DNA from: Planctomycetia bacterium TMED53
GTDB lineage: Bacteria; Planctomycetota; UBA8108; UBA1146
Length of the DNA: 34,911 nucleotides
Reading direction: 5' to 3'
Assembly: GCA_002167285.1 (NCBI GenBank)
Contig: NHDG01000076.1
Span: 1 to 34,911 of the forward strand
A program made the translations under genes and the position numbers. The notes under the pieces were generated by a model, which was not told the origin of the DNA, ran no database searches, and worked only from the letters and a program-made list of their open reading frames with translations. Positions 16,504-25,300 of this stretch are shown one piece after another (within the stretch, counting starts at the first letter, position 1; every line of letters begins with the position of its first letter).

Positions 16504-17813
16504 TGGCTGAACCCGCCAATACGAAACCCAATTCAGGAATGCCTCCGCCAAGAGGCCCATGGGCGATTCTGTGGTTACGTTTACGCAAGAACAAACTGGC
16601 GATGAGCGGCGGATTCATACTGGTTGTTCTTTATCTGCTGTCTAGCTTTGGTGGCTTCATCGCTCCCTATGGAATGAACGACACCAATAAGTACACCGTC
16701 AAATATGGCCCCATGCTCTTCGGCGGGTACACCATCGAAAAGACCGGGGACATTCTCGCTGAGGATGAAAATTTCGAAGAGATCCTCTTGCCGTCCTACG
16801 TTCGTAAGTGGAATTGGTTCTCAGGAGGAATTCACTTCCACGACACCAATAGAAACTTTTCTCTTCGCCCCCATGTCCATCCACTCAAAGAATACGAGTC
16901 CTGGGATGAATATGGGGAGATGGAATACCTTCTTGCCGAAGATCGCAGCCGCAGTATTCCGATCAAATTCTTCGTACAAGCGAAAGAAGAACACGAAGTC
17001 TTCAGCCTTTGTGGCTTCTTTAGGGTGTTTGGCCACACCCACCTCATGGGGATCGATGCTTCAGATATACCCAAAGAGCCCAATATCCACGCCGGGCTCT
17101 TCATCTTGGGAACCGATATCCTTGGTAGAGATCTATGGACCAGGATCCTTTATGGCGGTCAAGTTTCACTTTCTGTGGGACTGATCGGTATTTTCATCAG
17201 TATCTCCATAGGGCTCTTCATCGGAGGACTGGCTGGATACTTCGGTGGCTTCTGGGATTTCCTGTTGATGCGCTTGGTTGAATTGCTCCTGGCGATCCCG
17301 GGCCTCTACTTGATCCTGACCCTGAGATACGCTCTACCCAATGATCTGACCTCCCGAGAAACCTACATCATGATCGTCGCCATCCTTGCCATCGTAGGCT
17401 GGGCTAGCACCGGTCGTATGATCCGCGGAATGGTTCTCAGCCTCAGGGAGAGCGAGTACGCTCTGGCAGCGAGATCCCTTGGCGGATCTTCTTTAAGGGT
17501 TATCTTGCGGCACCTTCTGCCCAACACCGCTTCCATCGTCATCGTGACCGCAACTCTTTACGTCCCCTATTACATCCTTGGCGAGGTCGCGCTCTCCTAC
17601 TTGGGCTTTGGAATCACCGAACCGGACGCGTCATGGGGGTTATTACTTAAAGATTGCCAAGTGACCGAGGTGATGAAGTACAACCCTTGGCTGATCACCC
17701 CTGGGTTCTTCATCTTCCTGGCGGTCCTCGCCTACAATTTCCTCGGCGACGGCCTGCGTGACGCGGCTGATCCACGCGCATTCCTCGGTGCTTCGCGCAA
17801 TCACGAGGACTAA
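16503..17813 (+). CDS. DppC/OppC-type permease with a periplasmic insert (system 4, 436 aa)
   Basis: This is the second permease of system 4. One membrane segment at about 34-55 is followed by an insert of roughly 140 residues. The insert ends in IPIKFFVQAKEEHEVFSLCG then GHTHLMGIDA, a pattern I recall from a subset of DppC-like permeases (IRFFV..GLIP..HLFG). The regular core starts at LGTDILGRDLWTRILYGGQV near 202. The coupling loop around 318-342 (EYALAARSLGGSSLRVILRH then LLPN) and SYLGFGITEPDASWGLLLKD are standard. No ATPase gene follows. The gene ends 1 base from the end of the convergent acyl-CoA synthetase gene. Confidence 0.88.
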   Translation: MAEPANTKPNSGMPPPRGPWAILWLRLRKNKLAMSGGFILVVLYLLSSFGGFIAPYGMNDTNKYTVKYGPMLFGGYTIEKTGDILAEDENFEEILLPSYVRKWNWFSGGIHFHDTNRNFSLRPHVHPLKEYESWDEYGEMEYLLAEDRSRSIPIKFFVQAKEEHEVFSLCGFFRVFGHTHLMGIDASDIPKEPNIHAGLFILGTDILGRDLWTRILYGGQVSLSVGLIGIFISISIGLFIGGLAGYFGGFWDFLLMRLVELLLAIPGLYLILTLRYALPNDLTSRETYIMIVAILAIVGWASTGRMIRGMVLSLRESEYALAARSLGGSSLRVILRHLLPNTASIVIVTATLYVPYYILGEVALSYLGFGITEPDASWGLLLKDCQVTEVMKYNPWLITPGFFIFLAVLAYNFLGDGLRDAADPRAFLGASRNHED

Positions 17814-17814
17814 A

Positions 17815-19779
17815 TCAGCGGCAACGGGAGATCCCCTCAAGCGCTTCCGGATTGGCGATACTGGTGAGGTCTCCAAGGTCTTCATCGCCCAGATGACGCG
17901 CTCGAATCAATCGGCGAACGATCTTTGCACTGCGGGTTTTAGGTAAATCGTCAACGTAATGAATTGATCTTGGGCGGTCGACCTTACCCAAAGCCTCAAC
18001 TACTTGGCCTTTCAGCTGATCCCGAAGCTCTTCCGATTCTTCATAACCGGGGTGCAACACAACGAAACAAACCAGTTCGGTTCCCTTCAACTCATCGGGG
18101 ACTCCAATCGCAGCGGCCTCGCTGACGGCATCGTGTTCGATGAGCGCTGATTCGACCTCTCCTGGCCCAACCCTACGGCCTGCGATATTGAGAGTGTCAT
18201 CAGCGCGTCCAAAGAGGTACCACTGGCCATCGTCGTCTTTACGGGCCCAATCACCGTGATTCCAAATACCAGGGAAACGACTCCAGTAAGTCTCGATATA
18301 CTTCTCGTCCGCTTTCCAAAGGGAGCGCGTCATCGAAGGAGCAGGTGACTTGCACACGAGAAAGCCCACTTCCTCAGAGACGGACTCTCCAGCTTCATTG
18401 AAAACGTCGATATCCATCCCCAGGCCCGGTGACTGAAGAGAGGTCTCCGAGATGGGAAGCACCGGCAACGGCGCAAGAAAGCAACCAACGATGTCGGTCC
18501 CCCCTGAGATATTGATAATCGGTAACTTTCCACCACCCAAGTTCTCATGGAACCACCGATAACTCTCCGGGTCCCAAGGCTCACCAGTGCTCCCTAGAAT
18601 CCTCAGGGACGACAGGTCCTTTCCTTCGAAGGGCTCAATCCCGGATCGCATCAACAATCGGATGGCAGTGGGACTAATTCCCAAATGAGAGACTCGATGG
18701 CGTTCGACCATTTCCCACAAGCGGCCAGGTCCGGGATAGTCGGGAGCTCCTTCGCAAACGAGGAAGGGGGTTCGATTCAGCCAACAACCGATGATTTCCC
18801 ACGGCCCCATCATCCAGCCGATGTCGGTGAACCACCAGAAGAGGTCATCCTCCCTACCGACGTCAAAATTGAAGCGCAGCTCTTTACCCATTTGAGCCAT
18901 ACAGCCCGCATGTGTATGCACCGTCCCCTTCGGCTTGCCGGTGGTTCCGCTGGTGTAGATCATCAAAGCCGGGTCCATCGCACCCATCATTTCAGTAGAC
19001 CGATCCCCAGCGTCCAATTTCGAAGCTTCACTCCACCAAAGATCCCGGCCCTCTTTCATCGGCAAATCATCATTTCCCCGCTGCAGGACGAGGAGGGTCT
19101 CGACACATTCCAATCCCTCGATCGCTTTGTCTGCATGAGACTTCAAATCAAAGGAAGAACCCCGCCGGTAGCCGATATCCGCGGTGAAGAGCCACTTCGC
19201 CCCTGAATCCTCAAGCCTCTCCCTGACGGAGGGTGCGGCATAGCCGCTAAAAATCGGAATAAAGACGGCCCCGATCTTCATCGTTGCCAGCATGGCAAAT
19301 GAGACCTCGGCGACCATCGGCATCAGGCACCCAACTCGATCACCGGGAGCGATCCCCCGCGATCTCATCAATGCAGCGAGCTGATCGACCTCGTCCGCCA
19401 CTTCGGCGAAGGTCCAGCGCCGAACAGACCCATCTTCTTCTTCGCCGACCAAAGCGAGACGCTCAGGGAATTCGGCAGCGGGCATATCGACACAGTTGAG
19501 AACTAAATTCGTGCGCCCGCCCACGAACCAATCGGTCCATTCTGGTCCAGCGGAATCATCGAAAACTTCTTCATAGGGAGTTGACCAAACCACACCCAAA
19601 TCACTCATCAACTCATGCCAAAAATCACCGGGATGCTTCTGACTCCATTGAATAAAATCTTGGATCCCAGGAGCGGGGTCTTCGAAATCGAATGCTTTCC
19701 CAAGCTGATTCATCCAGCGAACGATTTGACTCTTCCGCACCTCTGCCGGATCAGGGCTCCAGGACATGGGTCGATTCAT
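17815..19779 (-). CDS. AMP-forming acyl-CoA synthetase, acetyl-CoA-synthetase-like (654 aa)
   Basis: This cytoplasmic adenylate-forming ligase should activate a carboxylic acid with ATP and then transfer it to CoA. Length and layout match acetyl-CoA synthetase. The P-loop YTSGTTGKPKGTVHTHAG is at 275-292, FTDIGWMMGPWEIIG at 317-331, the hinge GRADDTLNIAGRRVGPGEVE at 524-543, and KTRSAK with the catalytic Lys at 614-619. Acetate-specific enzymes have Trp in a WWQTE motif. Here the equivalent reads ISGGTD (424-429), so an acyl group larger than acetyl is likely. It is the third gene of an operon with an oxidase-like enzyme and an aminotransferase. Its ATG overlaps the aminotransferase stop as ATGA, and AGGAG lies 6 bases upstream. 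Family is firm; substrate is not known. Confidence 0.9.
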   Translation of the reverse strand: MNRPMSWSPDPAEVRKSQIVRWMNQLGKAFDFEDPAPGIQDFIQWSQKHPGDFWHELMSDLGVVWSTPYEEVFDDSAGPEWTDWFVGGRTNLVLNCVDMPAAEFPERLALVGEEEDGSVRRWTFAEVADEVDQLAALMRSRGIAPGDRVGCLMPMVAEVSFAMLATMKIGAVFIPIFSGYAAPSVRERLEDSGAKWLFTADIGYRRGSSFDLKSHADKAIEGLECVETLLVLQRGNDDLPMKEGRDLWWSEASKLDAGDRSTEMMGAMDPALMIYTSGTTGKPKGTVHTHAGCMAQMGKELRFNFDVGREDDLFWWFTDIGWMMGPWEIIGCWLNRTPFLVCEGAPDYPGPGRLWEMVERHRVSHLGISPTAIRLLMRSGIEPFEGKDLSSLRILGSTGEPWDPESYRWFHENLGGGKLPIINISGGTDIVGCFLAPLPVLPISETSLQSPGLGMDIDVFNEAGESVSEEVGFLVCKSPAPSMTRSLWKADEKYIETYWSRFPGIWNHGDWARKDDDGQWYLFGRADDTLNIAGRRVGPGEVESALIEHDAVSEAAAIGVPDELKGTELVCFVVLHPGYEESEELRDQLKGQVVEALGKVDRPRSIHYVDDLPKTRSAKIVRRLIRARHLGDEDLGDLTSIANPEALEGISRCR

Positions 19780-20669
19780 AAAACTCTCCTGATCAATTCT
19801 GCCTGGTCCCTCTTCTTCAACGCGACGCCCAATTGCGCCGTTAATGAATCCGGAAACCCAAGATCGTAATCGCGACCTTCCAACCTGGAAATCGCCACCA
19901 ACCCACGAATCGAGGAACTGAGAAACAACTCATCAGCTAGCAGAAGCTCTTCAGGCTGATAGTGGCCCGAATGAACCACGATCGACATCTCTTCAGCAAC
20001 TTCCAAGACCCGTTTTCGACACAAACCTGGAAACACCGAATCTGAAGAACAGGTCCACAACTCACGGTCTCTGATCCAAAAAAGATTGGCGCAACTGGAC
20101 TCGGTAACGAAGCCTTCTGTAGACAGCAAAATAGCGTCGCCAAAACCTCTCGCACGAGCTTCACGCACAGCCAACAATGAAGAGAGGTAATTCCCATGCT
20201 TCCAGGCAGGATCAAAGCATGCTGGTGGGATTTTTCGCACCGTTGAAAAACAAATCTCAACAGGCTCGTCGGCGACATTCAAGAGTGGTGAATACAGCAA
20301 CCAACGCTGGATATGACAGCGCTCCACATTAAGACCACTGGCAGTATCGATGGCTCTCATCAATGTAATTCGAAGTCTCCCGGCCCGATCGACACCAATC
20401 TCTTCAAGTGCATTTTTGATCTCCGATTGGATCAGGGATCGATCGATCTCCTCGGCCAAACCCAAAGCCAAAGCAGTCGTAGTCAACCGATCGAGATGAT
20501 CTTCCAAATAAAGCACCTCACCTTGATCCACACGCATCGTTTCAAATGCACTCTCGCCAAAGAGCGCCGCCGGACTCGCAGCAGACAATGATCGCTGTGG
20601 ATCACTTACCGATTGCCCATCGCACCAAGACAACCAGAAAGGAGAATCTGAGGAAGAATCTATCGACAC
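19776..20669 (-). CDS. Class IV PLP-dependent aminotransferase or aminodeoxychorismate-lyase-like enzyme (297 aa)
   Basis: This is a fold-type IV PLP enzyme. The opening ALFGESAFETMRVDQGEVLYLEDHLDRL pattern (about 35-62) is the family signature region. The predicted PLP lysine is K157 in AWKHGNYLSSLLAVREARAR, and ILLSTEGFVTESSCANLF holds the Glu (E190) expected near the pyridine nitrogen. The family includes branched-chain aminotransferase, D-amino acid aminotransferase and 4-amino-4-deoxychorismate lyase (PabC). The length and ALFGESAFET wording lean to the PabC/D-amino acid aminotransferase side, but I cannot decide. Translation starts at GTG directly after the TGA of the upstream oxidase gene. 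The stop overlaps the acyl-CoA synthetase start. The neighbours argue for a catabolic role rather than folate synthesis. Confidence 0.85.
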   Translation of the reverse strand: MSIDSSSDSPFWLSWCDGQSVSDPQRSLSAASPAALFGESAFETMRVDQGEVLYLEDHLDRLTTTALALGLAEEIDRSLIQSEIKNALEEIGVDRAGRLRITLMRAIDTASGLNVERCHIQRWLLYSPLLNVADEPVEICFSTVRKIPPACFDPAWKHGNYLSSLLAVREARARGFGDAILLSTEGFVTESSCANLFWIRDRELWTCSSDSVFPGLCRKRVLEVAEEMSIVVHSGHYQPEELLLADELFLSSSIRGLVAISRLEGRDYDLGFPDSLTAQLGVALKKRDQAELIRRVL

Positions 20670-21734
20670 TCAATCCTCCAGATCTTCGAGAAGTCCACCG
20701 GTCTGACCGGTGAAGATTTGTTCAATCAAATATTCCGCAAGGGCAGGAAATAGCAACTCCTGAAACTGACCGGCACAACCCGGCATCACGATTCGCCCGC
20801 CTGACGAGCTCGCAATCTCATGAGAAGACTCATTCCATGCCCGACGATGACGCGCTCTGGCCTTAAGAATCACCGCTTCGTTTAAGCCTGGGATCCAATC
20901 ACTCCATTGACTACGAAATCTTGAGAGATGATCCCAATCAACCGCAGGAGTCGCGAGGTGCCCCCCCGGCCCGGCCTCGCCTGACGGCCCAGCGAAGTGC
21001 AGCTCTGTGGTGCCGGCCTCAGTGGCAAAGAGAGTGGCCCCTTCTTCACCCCAATCAATTACAGGCGGGAAATCGCCTTCTAAATTCAGGGTAAATTCGG
21101 AGACCGTTTCCACTTCTTGTCGATGGCGAGACCCGAGAGAAGCCATCAACGATACCGCTTCTGGGCCTTGGCAAAGGTAGACTTTACCCGCCACCCCTTC
21201 TCTTCGAGAAGTCATGAAGTGAACACCGGATTCACTTTCGTCCAAGAGGCTTAATGAGGATCCACCATGAAATCGCCCACCTCCATGTCGCATTCTCCAC
21301 ATCAATGCGCCATGAACCGATTGACCATCCACTGTTCCACACCGGGGGTCGAACCTGGCGTAGACAGATCTGTCACCAAGAGCTGACCAACGCCGCTTCA
21401 TCTCCTCAGGGTTCAAAATCTCATGCGATTTCTCGGAGGATTCTTCGGCAGAATCCACAACAAAGAGCGCCCCGCTTCTGCGGAATTCAGGGTCTACCTC
21501 AAGCCAATTCGACCAGCCCTCGTACAATTCATAGCCACGTTTTGCACAATTTTCGAAATCGTCGACATCGGGATAGAGCAGGGCTGCACGACATTCACCC
21601 GTACGCGCTTGCGGTGATTCCAGGGAATCAATCACGATGACAGATCCCATTTCCCGGCGTAACAATTGGTCCGCTACCGCCAATCCTGTGGAACCGGCAC
21701 CGACGACGAGATGATCACATTCCAAGGGTCCCAA
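20670..21734 (-). CDS. FAD-dependent oxidoreductase of the D-amino acid oxidase (DAO) family (354 aa)
   Basis: The N-terminus HLVVGAGSTGLAVADQLLR contains the dinucleotide-binding GxGxxG at 12-17. An acidic residue ends the second strand (VIVIDS). The middle region, with RFDPRCGTVDGQSVHGALMW near 128-147, follows the glycine/D-amino acid oxidase (DAO) family, where a similar stretch reads GxVDP..L. Such enzymes oxidise an amine or amino acid with FAD, giving an imine or oxo acid. Start is TTG at 21732-21734 with GAGG 7 bases ahead; no ATG is available. It is the first gene of the operon, and the next gene begins immediately at its stop. The usual SxGN-type FAD contact text is replaced by ARTGECRAALLYP. 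The substrate is unknown. Confidence 0.82.
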   Translation of the reverse strand: MGPLECDHLVVGAGSTGLAVADQLLRREMGSVIVIDSLESPQARTGECRAALLYPDVDDFENCAKRGYELYEGWSNWLEVDPEFRRSGALFVVDSAEESSEKSHEILNPEEMKRRWSALGDRSVYARFDPRCGTVDGQSVHGALMWRMRHGGGRFHGGSSLSLLDESESGVHFMTSRREGVAGKVYLCQGPEAVSLMASLGSRHRQEVETVSEFTLNLEGDFPPVIDWGEEGATLFATEAGTTELHFAGPSGEAGPGGHLATPAVDWDHLSRFRSQWSDWIPGLNEAVILKARARHRRAWNESSHEIASSSGGRIVMPGCAGQFQELLFPALAEYLIEQIFTGQTGGLLEDLED

Positions 21735-21894
21735 TCGGCTGCCTCATTTCATGACATGTGAACAATTTTGGTTCTTGGCCCAGAGTATCAGTTAGAACCG
21801 ATACGGACCACTGACGTGGAGCTTGACCTTTACCCGCAAAATGAGATAGAAGCAAAACATGAGACGCGACAGATCAACATGCAAGGGTAAATCG
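21735..21894. promoter_or_regulatory. Divergent intergenic region, oxidase operon and lipoprotein gene
   Basis: This 160-base gap must drive the minus-strand three-gene operon and the plus-strand lipoprotein gene. I saw no convincing promoter boxes, operator or hairpin. An in-frame ATG at 21859 lies within it and would lengthen the lipoprotein by 12 polar residues. Confidence 0.3.
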
Positions 21895-22320
21895 ATGGCG
21901 AAATCGAACTCAGATCATTTTTCGATCACTGGTCCCAATAAAGCGGGTCCCGATATCTTTATCCTGCTTCTCTTCCTCTTACCCATCATCATTGGTTGCC
22001 AAGGATCTGCTCCCAAAGTGAGTGACGGTGGAGGGCTCTGGCCCGGTTTATTGGCGGAAAATCCAGTAACCCGTACTCAAACCATCCACATGCTCCAGCA
22101 AAGCGGTGACCGCAGCCAAGCCCCCCTCCTGTTTCCGTTCCTCAACGATCGAGATCGCTGGGTCCGTTACAATGCACGCGTAGCGATCTTAATCCTCGCA
22201 GGCCCACATAGGGAAAACGCGCCCGCGTACAATTACCTCTCTGAAAGATCACTTTTGAAGAAAGCCCCCAAAGAACATCGTGACTGGTGGGAAGAAACCT
22301 TCCCTGGGTCAACGGGGTGA
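21895..22320 (+). CDS. Small lipoprotein with a HEAT-like repeat
   Basis: This short protein has about 141 residues. A hydrophobic segment ends in the lipobox IIGC (residues about 31-34 from the chosen start), so it should be lipid-anchored. The mature part contains TRTQTIHMLQQSGDRSQAPL and FLNDRDRWVRYNARVAILIL, the look of one or two HEAT-type helical repeats, which usually bind other proteins. ATG 21895 is chosen because AAGGG lies 7 bases upstream; an ATG 12 codons earlier lacks a clear ribosome site. The 3' end overlaps the uvrA 3' end on the other strand by 12 bases. I recognise no named family, and the function is unknown. Confidence 0.7.
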   Translation: MAKSNSDHFSITGPNKAGPDIFILLLFLLPIIIGCQGSAPKVSDGGGLWPGLLAENPVTRTQTIHMLQQSGDRSQAPLLFPFLNDRDRWVRYNARVAILILAGPHRENAPAYNYLSERSLLKKAPKEHRDWWEETFPGSTG

Positions 22321-25300
22321 TTTACGCGAAGTTGATTTTTTCGTTGGTGATTTTCTCTGAACTGACCTGCGCTTCTTCGTTCTACTGGCGCTGACCAATC
22401 CGCGCAAAGCCTGACCGGTATAACTTCGCGCCACAGCCGCAACTTCTTCCGGTGTGCCGCTGACGATAACTTCTCCGCCGGCGTCTCCGCCATCGGGCCC
22501 GAGATCGATGACGTGATCTGCACTCGCAACCAGATCCATATCGTGCTCGATGACGATCACCGTATCTCCACGATCCACCAACTTATGCAGCATCTTCACC
22601 AACAAACGGACATCTCCGAAATGCAGCCCTGTCGTCGGTTCATCGAGGATGTAAATCTTTCGCCCCCGGGAGCGTCGGCCCAACTCCGAGGCCAGCTTGA
22701 CCCTTTGTGCCTCTCCTCCTGAGAGGGTGGTCGCCGATTGTCCCAGCGAAAGATATCCAAGACCCACATCTTCGAGAGCGGTCAGCATCGTCGCCAAGGC
22801 AGGGACTTCGCTGAAGACCTCCCGCGCCATCTGGACGTCCATCTCGAGAACGTCGGCGATACTATGGCCTTTCCACCGAACTTCGAGAGTTTCAGGTTCG
22901 AAACGCTTGCCCAGGCAATCATCGCAGCGCACCCAAACGTCACTCAAGAAGTGCATCTCTATGAGTACGCCGCCCTTACCTTCACAGCTTTCGCAGCGAC
23001 CACCAGCGACGTTGAAGGAGAAACGACCGGGCCCCCAGCCCCTCATCCGAGCCAGTGCAGTTTTTGCATACAACCCCCGTAGCGGGGCCATCAATCCGGT
23101 ATAGGTAGCGGCATTTGATGCAGGAGTCCTCCCCAAAGGTTGCTGATCGATGACTCCAAGGCCATCAAACGCATCAACTCCTTCAATCCGATCGTGCTCA
23201 GCACTTGCAGGACGTGCCCCAGCTAATTGAGTCGCCAATTCCCTAGACAAGATATCCATAATCAATGAAGACTTGCCTGAACCCGATACTCCAGTCACGC
23301 AGGTCAATACTCCGGTGGGTATATCGACGGTTAAGTTCTTGAGGTTGTTCGCTTTGGCCCCGTGAATCGTAAGCTTTCCGCCATCGGAAGACCTTCGTTC
23401 ACTGACCTCGAAGACCTTTTCCCGTCCCGACAAGTATGCACCGGTCAAAGACTTTTTGTTTTTACGAATAGCAGCAGGAGCTCCCTCGGCAACGACTTCA
23501 CCACCGCCGACTCCTGCACCTGGTCCCATATCGACGATATGATCCGCCCGATCCATCGTCTTTTCGTCGTGCTCGACGACGACGAGAGTATTGCCCTGAT
23601 CCTTAAGAGAAACCAAGGAGTCGAGGAGTTTTTCAACGTCTCGTGGATGGAGGCCGATCGTCGGCTCGTCGAGAACGTAAAGAACCCCTACCAATTGGTT
23701 CCCGATCTGTGTCGCCAAACGAATCCTTTGCGATTCGCCACCGGATAGCGACTCGGTCGCCCGATCGAGGGCCAGGTAACCGAGACCAACCTTTTCGAGG
23801 AATGACAGGCGACTCGCAACTTCCCTATGAATCTGCTCGGCGACTTCTTTGCGATGCCCCTTTAACTTCAGGTTTTTGAAAAAATCCAAAGCCGCGGAGA
23901 CGTTCAGCTGACAAACCTCTGAAATATTGAGGCCACCGATTCGAACCGCTAGCAACTCAGCGCGAAGGCGACCCCCATGGCAATCTGGACATGGACGAAT
24001 GGCCAAATGGTCCTCGATCGCTCGACGCCAACGTGGTGATCCTGCACGCTGATGCCAGATCGATACCCGCTTAATCAGTCCCTCCCATGTCGATCCGGTC
24101 ACCCTACGCAGCCGCCCTGAGCCACGGCGCGTTCTAAAGGTGACTGGATATGAAGTCTCCCCGGTCCCGTGAAGGATAATTCTCCAACCCTCTTCACCCA
24201 AATCACTAACGGGATCAGCTGGATCGTATCCATGAGCCAGCAATGCGGCGTCGATAACCTTCCTGACTCTGGAAGAGCGACGCCCAATCCAGGAACCGAG
24301 TCGATGATCCATCGCCCCATTAAAGAGAGGCTTACTCGGATCAGTGATCAACATTCCAGGGTCCACTTGCTTCAGCACACCCAAGCCGGAACAACCAGAA
24401 CAGGCTCCCGAGTGGTGGTTGAATGAAAAGAGACGTGGAGATAACTCCTCGCCCAACATCATATGGCCAACAGGGCAAGAAAGGTGACGTGTAAAGCGGA
24501 GAACTTCCTTACCTTTGGCATCAGCGACGATCATTTGATCCCCACCACGCCGATAACACTCCTCAACACTTTCAGAAACTCTGGCACGTCCAGAACGCTC
24601 GGGCTTAACCCGGTCGATGACAACATCGAGCTGCTCCAAAGATTCTTCGTCTTCTACTCCAATAGCCTCGTCGATGCGCAGGATGGATTTCCCATTCAAA
24701 CGAACACGAGCAAAGCCCTCCCGCTGTAAAGAGTCAAACTCGGGGAAAGGAGATTTCAAAGGAGCGAGCAAAAGGGTCGGTTCTTCACCACGAACCTCCA
24801 TGATCTTACGACTCGCAGTCGCCGGTGTCGCTGATTCCAGAGGAGCTTCACACTTGATACAGTGGGCATTGCCAGCCCTAGCAAAGAAGATTCGCAAGTA
24901 ATCGTAAATTTCAGTGGTCGTCGCCACCGTTGAACGAGGATTACTGCCGCGATTTCTTTGGTCGATAGCGACGGCAGGAGCAATTCCCTCGACCCTATCG
25001 ACATTCGCGCGATCCATTCGACCCAAAAACCTTCGCGCATAGGTCGATAAACTTTCGAGGTAGCGTCGCTGCCCCTCGGAGAAGAGGATGTCAAATGCGA
25101 GGGTACTCTTGCCCGATCCGCTGGGTCCTGTGATCACCGTCATTTGCCCGGCAGGAATCTCCAGGCGGACATCTTTTAAATTGTTCTGACGTGCCCCCTC
25201 AATAATAAAACGATCAGTGGGCTCACCCTTGCCAGAACCCCGCTTTTTACCCTTTTGGCGACCGCGTGCCCGGTTCCCGTCAAGTTCAGACCTGAGTGCA

